A DNA stretch of 64,000 bases from CAVTLG01 sp963735495 (GCA_963735495.1 CAVTLG010000009.1:248001-312000), one strand, 5' to 3'. Shown: positions 1-9,399, counted from the stretch's first letter. Notes: a model not told the origin generated them from the letters alone. A program made the numbers and translations.

Positions 1-845
1 CGGAGCGCCTGACTCATGGCCTGCCCTGAGGGATAGCGATCTTCACGCTTTTTCGCGGTGGCTATCTGGATAACATTATCAACCCCGGCTGGAATGCTGG
101 GATCAGCCTGATGTAAGAGCGGTAAAGCTTGCTGTATGTGTTTGACCGCTATGGTAAAAGGTGAGCTGGCCGTGAAAGGCACATGTCCGCTCAGTATCTG
201 GAAAAGCACGACGCCCAGTTCATAGATATCCGCCCGGTAATCGACGTTTTCACCACTAACCATCTCCGGGGCCATATACTCGGGCGTTCCGATAATGGTG
301 CCCGCGCTGGTCAGGGTTGCTCCAGAGGTGTTGCTTTTCTCGATCATGCGCGCGATACCGAAATCTGCCAGGACCAGACGGCCATCGGCATGCAAGAGGA
401 AATTGGCCGGTTTCAGGTCGCGGTGAATAACCCCTTGTGCGTGGGCATAATCGAGCGCTGAGCCAGCTTGCTCTATGTAGGGCACCGCTTCTGCTGCTGA
501 AAGCCTGCCGCGCCGTAAGAGCACATCGCGTAAGCTGCCACCTGTGAGATGAGGCATGACCAGGTAGGCCAGACCGTCCTGCTCACCATATTCATAAATA
601 GGCATGATATTCACATGCTCAAGTTTGGCAATCACGTCCGCCTCGCGTCGGAACCGTGCCAGAAACTCCTGGTAAACCTGATCATTGGTCACGGAGCCGG
701 GGAGGAGAACTTTGACGGCAACGTTACGTGAGGGACGTGCCTGATGCGCTAAGTAGACTGCTCCCATGCCTCCTTGCCCCAATAAACTCATCAGCGTGCA
801 ATTTCCCAGTGTGTGGCCTGCCAGATCTCCTATATTACTTACCAT
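1..845 (-). CDS. Ser/Thr protein kinase, N-terminal part (runs off the left edge)
   Basis: Eukaryotic-type (Hanks) Ser/Thr kinase that phosphorylates protein Ser/Thr with ATP. Reading the minus strand from ATG at 845 gives a glycine loop LLGQGGMGAVYLA, the ATP-binding Lys in VAVKVLLPG, the catalytic loop HRDLKPANF and the DFGIARM metal motif, so the fold and the catalytic residues are intact. The frame is still open at base 1, in the kinase C-lobe end (DRYPSGQAMSQAL), so any C-terminal membrane or sensor region lies outside the window. The start is preceded by GAGGAGAG. Bacterial PknB-like kinases usually carry extra C-terminal sensor or repeat domains. A second kinase of this kind, with WD40 repeats, is at 38631. 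Substrate unknown. Confidence 0.93.
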   Translation of the reverse strand, partial: MVSNIGDLAGHTLGNCTLMSLLGQGGMGAVYLAHQARPSRNVAVKVLLPGSVTNDQVYQEFLARFRREADVIAKLEHVNIMPIYEYGEQDGLAYLVMPHLTGGSLRDVLLRRGRLSAAEAVPYIEQAGSALDYAHAQGVIHRDLKPANFLLHADGRLVLADFGIARMIEKSNTSGATLTSAGTIIGTPEYMAPEMVSGENVDYRADIYELGVVLFQILSGHVPFTASSPFTIAVKHIQQALPLLHQADPSIPAGVDNVIQIATAKKREDRYPSGQAMSQAL

Positions 846-1290
846 CGAACGCTCTCCTCAATCCATGATAGACGTGCTGCTGCGCGTCTCCGCCCATCCA
901 TGGGTAGGGCAAGTAGCTCCTCTTGCACGTTTGTTGACATATTCACTCTTCTATGCCATTCTATATGCTAGAACTTAAAAATTCCTGATACAATCAATAG
1001 ATACTCTGCTAGAAAAAACTTCTCGCGCTACGAGAAGGCATGGTACGAAACTGTACTCCTGAAGACTGCATACATGTAGTTAGGTTGCAATGCCCATATA
1101 TTATAACGTAAAGTCACAGCTATAGGGCGCGTTGGTGGACTTATTGTTGTTATATTGCCGGGTTTCCTCAGTTTTGTGTAATGCTCTCAATTGTACTCGC
1201 TGTGGGGAGTGGAGGCAAGCCGCGCTCAGAAATGAGCGATCTATGGTTAAATCTGCTATATGTTTGCCCTCATATCATAAGAAATACTAA
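846..1290. other. Intergenic region upstream of the T-box leader
   Basis: About 445 bases without a convincing gene, between the divergent kinase start and the arg-his operon promoter. It must hold the kinase promoter on the minus strand, but no clear -35/-10 pair was seen there. A TTGACA at 934-939 on the plus strand has no well-spaced -10. No repeat or RNA gene was recognised. Confidence 0.5.
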
Positions 1291-1319
1291 TTGACATCTC
1301 TCTTCTCGGCTGGTATCCT
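1291..1319 (+). promoter_or_regulatory. Sigma-70-type promoter of the arg-his operon
   Basis: TTGACA (1291-1296), exactly 17 bases, then TATCCT (1314-1319). It lies a few bases upstream of the first T-box structural element, so transcription would start near 1326 and include the entire leader. Confidence 0.65.
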
Positions 1320-1325
1320 TAAAGT

Positions 1326-1710
1326 AACAACTGCATATAAAGACTGATCCGCGTTGATCGAACATAGTAAGAGATGGGTTTCCGACAGAGATCCGAGCGA
1401 TGGTGAGAGCTTGGAGCGGCTTTAACCTTCTCCGAACCCTTTCGTGAGCGGCTGACCGAAGAAAGTTTTGTGGAGACTGTTGGTCTCTCCATAGGCAAGT
1501 AGGACCAGGTGGGTGGCTCCCACACAGCAAGATAGCCGCTAATGAGTGGTCTTTCCACCTCCATTACAATGGTGTAGTAAGGAGTGGTCGCTAGCGATGC
1601 GAGATCTCATGTGAGATTAAAATAAATAAGACAAGCCGGGTGGTACCACGGGAGCAGGAGCAGCTTTCGTCCCTTGAGCGCATAAGGGATCGAAGGCTTT
1701 TTTTATTGGC
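1326..1710 (+). promoter_or_regulatory. T-box leader, probably arginine tRNA-responsive
   Basis: T-box leaders bind an uncharged tRNA and then switch a terminator off. Visible hallmarks are the AGTA of the specifier-loop region (1366-1369), the distal Stem I loop with AGAGA (1387-1391) and GGTGAGAGC (1402-1410), a helix GGGTTT/GAACCC (1376-1381 with 1434-1439), and the T-box itself GGGTGGTACCACGG (1638-1651), followed by a terminator. The bases on the 3' side of the specifier loop read TTTCGTGA, so CGT (Arg) at 1443-1445 is the best specifier. The discriminator-binding TGGT would pair with a tRNA ending ACCA; this suits tRNA-Arg and not tRNA-His, whose base 73 is C. Both points agree with argC being the first gene. 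The overall T-box call is strong; the specifier reading is inference. Confidence 0.88.
1663..1705 (+). terminator. T-box regulated intrinsic terminator
   Basis: GCTTTCGTCCCTT (1663-1675) pairs with AAGGGATCGAAGGC (1684-1697) and is followed at once by a T run (TTTTTTT). Its 5' arm overlaps the 3' part of the T-box antiterminator region, the expected mutually exclusive arrangement. It ends about 55 bases before argC. Confidence 0.85.
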
Positions 1711-1759
1711 ATTTTGGGTATGCGTGATACCCATCAGCTTCGGATGAGGTGGCTATGTT

Positions 1760-2848
1760 ATGACAACTGTTGCGATTGTAAATGTGACGAGCTATACCGG
1801 ATTGGAGCTTCTGCGCTTGCTTGCGCAGCATCCCCAATTCGTTGTGACCTCTGTAACGGGTCGTAGTGCTGCTGGAAAGCGTCTCAGCGAGGTCTTTCCC
1901 CAGTTGCATGCGCTTTCCCGTGTTGATGGTAGGACAACGCGCGCGCTCGATCCTGATCTCGTGATCACCGAGGAGCCAGCGCAAACTGAGCTGGCTTTCG
2001 TGTGTCTGCCCCACGCGGCGGCGGCTGAGTCAGTGGTCCGTTTACTGGAGCGTGGCACAAAAGTGGTAGATCTGTCGGCGGACTTCCGTTTGCATGACGT
2101 CAATGTGTATGAAGAGTGGTACAAACATACACATCCAGCCCCTGCCTTGTTAGAGACAGCCGTCTATGGGTTATGCGAACGCTATCGTGAGCAAGTCCGC
2201 CGTGTCTCGCTCGTTGCCAATCCCGGTTGTAACGCCACCGCTGCACTGCTCGGTTTGCTCCCCGCATTTGCGGCTGGTGTCATTCGTCCAGATGTAATTA
2301 TCGACGTGAAGGCGGCCCTGAGTGGTGCTGGACGGGGTCTCACGTTTGCTACGCATTATGCGGAAGCCAACGAGGATGTCAGCCCATACAGTCTCGCCGG
2401 ACACCGCCATCTGCCAGAAGTGACACAGGAGCTAGTAGCTGCAGCCGTGGCAGGAGGCCATGCGCTGGCCCATGCTCCGCGCATTACGTTTATGCCGCAT
2501 CTTGTGCCCATGACGCGGGGTATTCTCGTAACGAGCTATGCGGATTTGCTGCCAAATGCCGCGCAACGTCTCCCAGATAGCGAGGAGATACGTGTGTTGT
2601 ATCAGCAATACTATGCAAACGAACCATTTGTGCATGTGGTTGATGAGGCACCGCATACGAGCTGGACCTATGGCACAAATCATTGTTTTATTCATCCATT
2701 GATAGATCAACGGACGCAACGTCTCGTTGTGATCTCGTGTATAGATAACTTGATGAAGGGAGCGTCAGGGCAGGCGCTACAAAATGCCAATCTGCTCTGC
2801 GGCTTGCCGGAGACGACAGGGTTGACGGCCCTGGGAGTAAATCCATAG
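1760..2848 (+). CDS. argC: N-acetyl-gamma-glutamyl-phosphate reductase
   Basis: Third step of arginine synthesis: NADPH-dependent reduction of N-acetylglutamyl-5-phosphate to the semialdehyde, in the cytoplasm. The 362-residue length fits the family. The N-terminal nucleotide-binding motif is NVTSYTGLELLRLL, a slight departure from the usual GASGYTG. VCLPH (81-85) and the catalytic cysteine in NPGCNAT (Cys157) are present, and HRHLPEV near residue 220 supplies the conserved His region. It is the first gene after the T-box terminator, with argB 49 bases downstream. argJ, argD and argF are not in this window, so the pathway is split. Confidence 0.96.
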   Translation: MTTVAIVNVTSYTGLELLRLLAQHPQFVVTSVTGRSAAGKRLSEVFPQLHALSRVDGRTTRALDPDLVITEEPAQTELAFVCLPHAAAAESVVRLLERGTKVVDLSADFRLHDVNVYEEWYKHTHPAPALLETAVYGLCERYREQVRRVSLVANPGCNATAALLGLLPAFAAGVIRPDVIIDVKAALSGAGRGLTFATHYAEANEDVSPYSLAGHRHLPEVTQELVAAAVAGGHALAHAPRITFMPHLVPMTRGILVTSYADLLPNAAQRLPDSEEIRVLYQQYYANEPFVHVVDEAPHTSWTYGTNHCFIHPLIDQRTQRLVVISCIDNLMKGASGQALQNANLLCGLPETTGLTALGVNP

Positions 2849-2897
2849 ATTTTTGTTGGTAACTCTCGGTTTTGCATATAATGAGGAGTAGAATCTC

Positions 2898-3767
2898 ATG
2901 GCGATTTCATTATCAAGAACATCGGATGGCGATATTATTAGTGACCACCATCTTATCGCAAAAGTGCTGGGTGAAGCGCTCCCGTACATCGATTTTTTAA
3001 AGGGCAAGACGCTGGTCATAAAATTGGGCGGGAGCACGCTTGAGCATCAGCGCGGCGTGTTGCAAGATATTATCTGGCTGCATGCGTTAGGTGCGCATCC
3101 TGTCCTGGTGCATGGTGGTGGTCCATATATTAATGCCTGGCTGGAGAAGCTCAACATTCCAACGGCGTTTGAGCATGGCTTGCGTGTGACCGATGCACAG
3201 ACGTTAGAGGTCGTGCGCATGGTCTTGCGGGGACAGGTGAATCAGGAGCTTGTGCTGATGGCATCACAGATGGGCGGCAAGGCCGTCGGTTTGAGTGGTA
3301 CTGACGGTGGCATGGTCCGTGCACACATTGCCGATGAGCGCCTGGGCTTCGTGGGTGAGATCGATGCTGTGGATGCTACTCCTGTCGAGGCCGTGATCAG
3401 GGAAGGCTATATTCCCATCATCGCGCCGTTGGGTGAGGGACCGGATGGCACGTGCCTGAATATCAATGCCGATCTGGTGGCTGCGCATCTGGCGGGCACG
3501 CTCAATGCGGAGAAACTGATCTTTTTGAGTAACGTGGTAGGTATTCGTCGCGCGGATGGCTCGTTGATTTCTGAACTGAGCGAAGCGGAGGCCAGGAAGC
3601 TCATCGAGGACGGCGTGATTAATGGCGGTATGATTCCGAAGGTCACTGCATGCCTGGATGCACTGGCGGCTGTGCCGCGCGTCCACGTTGTGGATGGTCG
3701 CGAAGAGCACATCTTGTTGCGTGAGTTGTTCACGGACCAGGGCGCTGGTACGATGATTATTCGCTAA
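2898..3767 (+). CDS. argB: Acetylglutamate kinase
   Basis: Phosphorylates N-acetylglutamate with ATP, the second step of arginine synthesis. The amino acid kinase fold is clear: VIKLGGSTLEH (phosphate binding), LVHGGGPYINAWL, NINADLVAAHLA (acetylglutamate site) and NGGMIPKVTACLDAL near the C-terminus. About 40 residues precede the first motif, including ALPYIDFLKGKTLVIK. This resembles the N-terminal helix of hexameric, arginine-inhibited enzymes, so feedback inhibition by arginine is likely (inference). The order argC-argB is inverted relative to pathway order. ATG at 2898 follows GAGGAG with good spacing. Confidence 0.96.
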   Translation: MAISLSRTSDGDIISDHHLIAKVLGEALPYIDFLKGKTLVIKLGGSTLEHQRGVLQDIIWLHALGAHPVLVHGGGPYINAWLEKLNIPTAFEHGLRVTDAQTLEVVRMVLRGQVNQELVLMASQMGGKAVGLSGTDGGMVRAHIADERLGFVGEIDAVDATPVEAVIREGYIPIIAPLGEGPDGTCLNINADLVAAHLAGTLNAEKLIFLSNVVGIRRADGSLISELSEAEARKLIEDGVINGGMIPKVTACLDALAAVPRVHVVDGREEHILLRELFTDQGAGTMIIR

Positions 3768-3772
3768 CACGT

Positions 3773-3822
3773 ACACACTCCTGATGGAGTGTGTGGATGC
3801 TCAGGGGAGCCATCCATTTTTC
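3773..3822 (+). terminator. Tandem hairpins between argB and the HisZ/HisS-like gene
   Basis: A perfect 9-bp hairpin ACACACTCC-TGAT-GGAGTGTGT (3773-3794) is followed directly by a second imperfect hairpin GGATG-CTC...GAG-C-CATCC (3795-3815) and ATTTTT. This could be a partial terminator or an mRNA processing site that makes arg and his expression unequal. The genes on both sides have the same strand and no new promoter was recognised between them, so full termination seems unlikely. Confidence 0.5.
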
Positions 3823-3864
3823 AGCAGGCACAGGTGGTGCCTTCACGAGAGGATTTGAGGTCAA

Positions 3865-5374
3865 ATGAAGAAGCGCGTTGAGCGCTTGCGTGGTATGTAT
3901 GATCTTTTGCCAGATGCGCAGCAGCAGCAGCGTTGGGTGATAGATCAGCTCAGTAGATTCCTAGCGCAGGCCGGATATGCCGAGGTCGATACGCCCATCC
4001 TTGAGCGTAGCGATCTCTTTCAGGCAAGTTTTGGACAAGAACTGTGGCAGAAGCTGTATGCCTTTCGCTTGCATCATCGTGATCTTTGCTTGCGACCAGA
4101 GTATACCGCTTCTATCTGTCGGTTGTACCTTGACCATTATCAACAGCAACCATTGCCAGTGCGTTTGCAATATGCGGGTCCCATCTTTCGCTACGAGGCA
4201 CCTGGGCGGGCGCGTTATCGTCAGCATACGCAACTGGGAGTAGAACTATTTGGTGGTGATGCTATCGCTACTGATGCCGAAGTGGTCCAACTGGCCTGCG
4301 ATATTTTGCACGAACTGCATATTTCGCAATACCGCTTCGAGCTAGGGCATATTGGCGTGGTCAGTGGCTTTATTAATTTATTGCACCTGGATAGCCATGC
4401 AGCACGTTTATTGCTCAGCTTAATGGAGCAGATCGGGCGTTCCGAAGAGGGCGAGCGCATTGCTCAGGAACGCCTGGAGGCTTTATATCCGTCTGGTCCT
4501 GCGTTTGCACCGTTGGCTGCGAGTGATGCGCATGGCGCGGGAGCTGGCAGTGAGGCGCATTATATTACCTCCTTGCTCAATGGTATTAGCATTTCCTTTG
4601 GGGATGACACCGCCCGTAACGAGGTAGTGGAACGCTTTCTCTGGAAAATGGGACGCAGTGAGCAGCGGCGTGAAATTTTGTATGCATTAGAATTCCTGCG
4701 TGCTCTGCATGCCGTTTCAGGTCCACCGCCCGAGGTATTTGATGAGTTACGCGCCTTGTTGGCACGCTATCAATTGGACGCGGGACCACTGACCGAACTG
4801 CAACAACTGGTGACTATCATTGAGCAATGTGGTGTCCCCCGTGAGCAAATTATGCTCAATCTCTCTTTAGGGCGTGGCGTAAGCTATTATACCGGGCTGG
4901 TCTTCGAGATTCACGCGCAGGAAGAGGATGGTTTTGATGCCCAACTCTGTGGTGGTGGACGCTATGATCATCTGATGCGAGCCGTGGGGAGTGCGCGTGA
5001 CGTGAATGCGTGTGGTTTTGCCTTCGGGGTAGAGCGCTTGCTAGCTGTGATGCCCAAAGTGGATCGGCCTGAAGTTGTGCCAGCGCAAGCTCTTGTGATC
5101 CCGGTAAGTGCTCAGGAATTGCCCTATGCCTTGCAGGTTGCGCGCTCAACGCGTGCGCTCGGTGTGAAGACCGAAGTGGATGTGACCGAGCATGGTGTTG
5201 GGGCTGGTCTCAAGCTGGCGGCGAAGAAACAGAATTCGCCTGGCACTGATTGTCGGTGAAGATGAGCAGCGTGAGGGTGTGGTAACGGTACGGGATCTTG
5301 TCACGGGCGAAGAGCAGATTGCAAAAGTTGAAGCGCTTGTTGGTCGCTTCCAGGAACAGGAGGCGCAGTTATAG
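3865..5374 (+). CDS. HisZ/HisS-like protein with one frameshift
   Basis: Class II synthetase fold related to histidyl-tRNA synthetase. Motif 2 region FRYEAPGRARYRQ, the histidine motif GRGVSYYTGLVFE and GGGRYDHLM are visible. LRPEYTASICRLY (where HisRS has RPEGTA) and ELGHIGVV resemble HisZ, the regulatory partner of ATP phosphoribosyltransferase. However, a C-terminal anticodon-binding-like domain (LALIVGEDEQREGVVTVRD) is also encoded, which typical HisZ lacks. The first frame stops at 5259. The domain continues in the next frame after an apparent extra base in the A-run at 5224-5230, giving about 503 residues if corrected. It may be a real mutation, a sequence error or a recoding site. Its place before hisG favours a role in histidine synthesis, but hisG here is the long form, which normally needs no HisZ. 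Confidence 0.8.
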
Positions 5375-5376
5375 AG

Positions 5377-6438
5377 ATGGGTAAAACTGAAATCCGCCTG
5401 GCGTTGCCGAATAAAGGAGCGCTTGAGTCGGCCACCTTAAATTTTCTGGCTGAGAGTGGCATGAAAGTCAGCCGCAGCAATCCGCGCCAGTACCTGGCGA
5501 AGATTGGCAGTATGGCGGGATTAGAGGTTGTTTTTCAACGTGCCGCTGACATCCCTGAATTAGTGCAGAGCGGGGATGCCGCCTTTGGCATTACCGGATA
5601 CGATATTCTGGCGGAGCATCGTGGCTACGGGGACGATGATGCCGATGAGGATGATTATAACGAAGATCTCATTGTGCTGGAGCGTGACCTGGGCTATGGT
5701 GGTTGTCAACTGGTTTTTGCCGTGCCAGAGACGTGGATTGATGTGAGCAATTGTGCTGACCTCTGGCATCTGTCCGGGTATTATGAGGCACATAAGGGAC
5801 GGGGTCTGCGTATCGCTACCAAGTATCCGCGCCTGACCACGCAATTCCTGCATCGTCATAACATCACACGCTACAAAATTCTCTCGCCTCACGGAGCACT
5901 GGAAGCGGCTCCATTGACCGACACCGCTGATTTGATCGTCGATCTTACCGAAACCGGCACGACGCTACGTGAGAATCACTTGAAGTTGTTGGACGACGGC
6001 ACGGTATTGCGTTCCCAGTCCTGTTTGGTTGGCAATGCGCGTTTGCTCAATCAAGAGCCTCAGGCTTTAAAGCTGGCAGAAACGATGCTAGAGATGATCG
6101 ATGCACGCATGCAGGCGCGGCAGCATTCTATGCTGACGGCTTATCTGCACGGTGAGAGTATCGAGGCGATGCAACAGACGTGCGCGCGCTTAAATAAGCG
6201 TTTAAAGTCTGTCGTTTCTGGTATTGAGTTTCGTGTTTCTATGAATGTCGAGATGGGCTGGTACACAATCTCCGGTGTTGCCGGTGTGGGAGGTTCAGCT
6301 CCCGAATTATTGGAGACCGTGGCGGTCTTGCGCGGAGCCGGTGCGGTGCATATCAACGTCACGCCGCTCACCTATCGTTTTGCGGAAGAGTCGGTCAACG
6401 TGCGTGCCCTGCGCGAGCGCTTAAAGAGGTCCCTGTGA
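5377..6438 (+). CDS. hisG: ATP phosphoribosyltransferase, long form
   Basis: First and feedback-controlled step of histidine synthesis: joins ATP and PRPP to phosphoribosyl-ATP. The N-terminal half shows IRLALPNKGALE, QRAADIPELVQSGDAAFGITGYD and the PRPP-binding region DLTETGTTLREN. At 353 residues it exceeds the short form of about 210, and it carries a C-terminal ACT-like domain (from about residue 275, GIEFRVSMNVEMGWYTISGV...) like long-form enzymes inhibited directly by histidine. An acidic insertion DDDADEDDYNED (about 85-96) is unusual. It starts 2 bases after the preceding stop. Its stop overlaps the next gene's GTG start, implying translational coupling. Confidence 0.94.
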   Translation: MGKTEIRLALPNKGALESATLNFLAESGMKVSRSNPRQYLAKIGSMAGLEVVFQRAADIPELVQSGDAAFGITGYDILAEHRGYGDDDADEDDYNEDLIVLERDLGYGGCQLVFAVPETWIDVSNCADLWHLSGYYEAHKGRGLRIATKYPRLTTQFLHRHNITRYKILSPHGALEAAPLTDTADLIVDLTETGTTLRENHLKLLDDGTVLRSQSCLVGNARLLNQEPQALKLAETMLEMIDARMQARQHSMLTAYLHGESIEAMQQTCARLNKRLKSVVSGIEFRVSMNVEMGWYTISGVAGVGGSAPELLETVAVLRGAGAVHINVTPLTYRFAEESVNVRALRERLKRSL

Positions 6439-8762
6439 GCAATGTCATTATTTTCGATCTGGATGGTGTGATTACCAGTGAAGAGGCGTATTGGATCACA
6501 GCCGGTTTAGTGCTGCACGAATTGCTGTACAGTCCGTGCTACTGGAATATCACTGGCGCGCGTGTCTACGAGCCTCCCACGACGTTTGAAGCCTGTCAGC
6601 GTCTGAGTCATGCAGTGCTGCCAGAAGCGGTCATTCTTGGCTTCAAGGCGCATTCCATCAATTCCAACTGGGATACCTGTTATGCGGCGGTCTGTATCAG
6701 CTTGCTGGATTTGTTGGCTGCGCTGCCTGATCGTGCCGCCTTGTTGCCTTTGCGCCCGGCTGATGCGGATTGGATTGCCGCGTTCAGGCAGGCGCTGGCG
6801 CGAGAGAGAACACGCGATGCTATTGCTATAGAGTCCTATCAGCGCCTGGCATTACCCATCTTTCAGGAATACGTTGGTCTGGAACTCTTGCAGCGTTTTA
6901 ATGACTATGCCAGCGTCGTCCTTGAGCAACCTGTAGAGCCTATTTTTGCACGTTATAGCGCATCATGGAAGCTCTGCCGGGATATCTTTCAAGAGTGGTA
7001 TCTGGGCGACGAGCTGTACGAGCAAGCCTATGGTCATGCACCAGCGCAGAGCGGCAAGTGTGGCTGTATTCATTTTGAGCAGCCATTACTGCCAGTGGAA
7101 CAGTTGCGTACGCTGCTTGAGACCTTGCGTGCACGGGGCTATACTCTGGGCGTAGCTACCGGACGTCCGGGGCAAGAAGCCATTCTCCCCTTAAAAAACT
7201 ATGGACTCTATGACTATTTTGACGCGTCTCATATCATAACCGATGCCGAGGTATCTCTTGCCGAAAAGAAATTGCGTGCGAGCGGAGATACCACTTCGTT
7301 GTTTAAGCCACATCCTTATCCATTCATCGCGGCGGCCTATCCAGACTATCAACCTGGTCAGCCATTGCCATCTCAGGATGGCTTTGTCGTTGTAGGTGAC
7401 ACTCCCAGCGATGTTAGAGGAGGGCGTGCAGCGGGCGCTATTACCGTAGCGGTGCTGACCGGTGCTCGTACGGAGCAGGCTCGCAGGCTGCTTGAACAGA
7501 CACAGCCAGACTTCATTGTGGCGGATGTCACACACGTTCCTGCGCTATTGGAGCAGATTGACGATCTGGAGACGATTCAGCGCCTGCAATTTACTGAGCG
7601 TGAGAAGGCTGAGCGACTGTTACAGCGCTGGTTTGCGCGTCACATGTCTTTGCAGGTAGAGAGTGTGACCTTGATGCCTAAGGCCGTCTCGCTCAATTCC
7701 TTCAATGGTGTCTATCGTGTGGCCGGTGAGGAATATTTCTTCAAGACGCATGTCGAGGATCAGGGGGTCCTGGAGGAGTATTATCACGCCGAGATGCTCT
7801 ACAATGCTGGCTACAACGTGGTGAGACCCTTGCGCACGTTGCACGAGAAGGGCCAGCAAATGGTGATTTATCCAGTGGTACATTGGCCGGTGATGTTCGA
7901 TCTCCTGCGCGCTGTCGAGACCGGTGATACAACTCAGGCCACAGTGGAACTGCTGGTTGCCGCTGAAAAGCGCGAGTGTGAGCGTTTGCTGCATATTTAT
8001 CGCGAGACGCTGGCTCAGAGTAGTGCTGAAGAACATGCGCAGGCTCCCATCCATCAACTCTTCTGGCATCGTCTCACGGGTGGCCGGCTCAAAAAATTTT
8101 ATGCGGGCCAACGCTTTCCCCTACCAGAACAGCGGGATACGCAACATGTCGTGACAGATCTCTCGTTTGAAGAGCTGCTCACGTATGATTGGACCATCAA
8201 TGGGCACGCTATCACTGGCGATAGACAAACTCTGGGAGCATTGATTGAGCGTGCGCAGGTTGTGCTGCATCCAGCGCGGGCGGCGGCAACCGTGATCGGA
8301 CATGGCGATGCGCACTTTGGCAACGTTTTCCTGGAAGATCAGCAGGATTACCGTTATTTTGACCCGGCCTTTGCGGGACGTCATATGCCGCTGCTTGATA
8401 TTGTGAAACCTTTCTTCCATAATATATATGCGACCTGGATGTATTTTCCGCGCGAAGTTGCGCAAGATCTACAGCTTTCTGTCGCTGTGCGCGGTATGCA
8501 TATATTCATAGAACATAACTATGAACTCACACCTGTGCGTCAAGCACTACTGGACACGAAAAGGGAGTATCTATTGCAGCCGCTCATCGCCCTGCTTCGT
8601 GAGCAACATGCCTTGCCTGACGATTGGGACGAAATCATGCGCCTGGCATTGTTGTGTTGCCCGTTATTGACGGTGAACCTGCTAGATGCTACAAAACGCT
8701 CTGCGGCTATTTGTTGGCTTGGCTTATCGCAGGTGATGCAGATAGGTAGCCTGCCACTTTGA
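6435..8762 (+). CDS. HAD-family phosphatase fused to an APH/choline-kinase-like domain
   Basis: Two-domain protein of 775 residues inside the histidine operon. Residues about 1-375 form a haloacid dehalogenase-type phosphatase: nucleophile motif FDLDGV (Asp8, Asp10), GVATGRPG and VVGDTPSDVRGG near residue 320. Residues about 390-775 resemble aminoglycoside phosphotransferase/choline kinase: Lys in YFFKTH near 437, Brenner-type catalytic loop VIGHGDAHFGNVF near 620 and YFDPAFAGRH metal site. All key residues of both domains look present. GTGA overlap with hisG and only 28 bases before hisH place it firmly in the operon. A histidinol-phosphate phosphatase role for the HAD half is a reasonable inference; the kinase substrate is unknown. 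Confidence 0.85.
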   Translation: MSNVIIFDLDGVITSEEAYWITAGLVLHELLYSPCYWNITGARVYEPPTTFEACQRLSHAVLPEAVILGFKAHSINSNWDTCYAAVCISLLDLLAALPDRAALLPLRPADADWIAAFRQALARERTRDAIAIESYQRLALPIFQEYVGLELLQRFNDYASVVLEQPVEPIFARYSASWKLCRDIFQEWYLGDELYEQAYGHAPAQSGKCGCIHFEQPLLPVEQLRTLLETLRARGYTLGVATGRPGQEAILPLKNYGLYDYFDASHIITDAEVSLAEKKLRASGDTTSLFKPHPYPFIAAAYPDYQPGQPLPSQDGFVVVGDTPSDVRGGRAAGAITVAVLTGARTEQARRLLEQTQPDFIVADVTHVPALLEQIDDLETIQRLQFTEREKAERLLQRWFARHMSLQVESVTLMPKAVSLNSFNGVYRVAGEEYFFKTHVEDQGVLEEYYHAEMLYNAGYNVVRPLRTLHEKGQQMVIYPVVHWPVMFDLLRAVETGDTTQATVELLVAAEKRECERLLHIYRETLAQSSAEEHAQAPIHQLFWHRLTGGRLKKFYAGQRFPLPEQRDTQHVVTDLSFEELLTYDWTINGHAITGDRQTLGALIERAQVVLHPARAAATVIGHGDAHFGNVFLEDQQDYRYFDPAFAGRHMPLLDIVKPFFHNIYATWMYFPREVAQDLQLSVAVRGMHIFIEHNYELTPVRQALLDTKREYLLQPLIALLREQHALPDDWDEIMRLALLCCPLLTVNLLDATKRSAAICWLGLSQVMQIGSLPL

Positions 8763-8790
8763 TAATGCCTGGTATGAGGAGGGTGATGCG

Positions 8791-9399
8791 ATGATTGCGA
8801 TTATCGATTATGGAGCGGGAAACATTCGTAGTATCGAGAAAGCTCTGGAGCATGTGGGAGCACATGTGCAGGTGACTGATGATCCACACGTAGTTGCCGA
8901 GGCGCAGGCCGTTGTGTTACCGGGGGTTGGTTCAGGTGGTGCAGCCATGGCGCGCATGACGCAGCGTGGCCTGGATGATGCTATCCGTGAAGCGACCAGA
9001 CAGGGCAAACCGTTCCTTGGTATCTGCCTGGGCATGCAATTGCTGGCCGAGCACCATGCGGAAGGCGAAGTGGCCGGCTTATGCCTGTTTCATGGTGAAG
9101 TGCGGCGTATCCCGCATGGTCCCAAGATTCCGCATATGGGCTGGAACCAGGCCACGCCGCTGCACGCGAACTTGCCCATCTTCACTGATGTTCCCCCCGA
9201 CGCGTATTTCTATTTTGCGCATTCCTATTATGTTGAGCCATATGCTCAGCAGGGCGTCGCGGCGCTGACGGACTACGGTTCGCCCTATTGTAGCGTGATC
9301 GTTACCGAGCAGGTCTGGGGTACACAATTTCATCCTGAAAAGAGTGGGGCCAGCGGTTTACAACTGCTCAAAAACTTTGTGAAATGGGTCAATGCATGA
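8791..9399 (+). CDS. hisH: Imidazole glycerol phosphate synthase, glutaminase subunit
   Basis: Class I glutamine amidotransferase that passes ammonia to HisF. The catalytic triad is complete: Cys79 in GICLGMQLLAE, and His181 and Glu183 in FHPEKS. The N-terminal IIDYGAGNIRS motif is typical. 202 residues is the usual size. ATG at 8791 follows GAGGAGG. Its TGA overlaps the hisA ATG (ATGA), so the two are translationally coupled. Confidence 0.97.
   Translation: MIAIIDYGAGNIRSIEKALEHVGAHVQVTDDPHVVAEAQAVVLPGVGSGGAAMARMTQRGLDDAIREATRQGKPFLGICLGMQLLAEHHAEGEVAGLCLFHGEVRRIPHGPKIPHMGWNQATPLHANLPIFTDVPPDAYFYFAHSYYVEPYAQQGVAALTDYGSPYCSVIVTEQVWGTQFHPEKSGASGLQLLKNFVKWVNA

Noticed and set aside
934..967. 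TTGACA-based promoter at 934
   Set aside because: The only -10-like hexamer lies about 22 bases away and no gene follows before the better promoter at 1291.
183..978. Three plus-strand open frames near the left edge
   Set aside because: They lie opposite a clear minus-strand Ser/Thr kinase with all catalytic motifs, so they are shadows.
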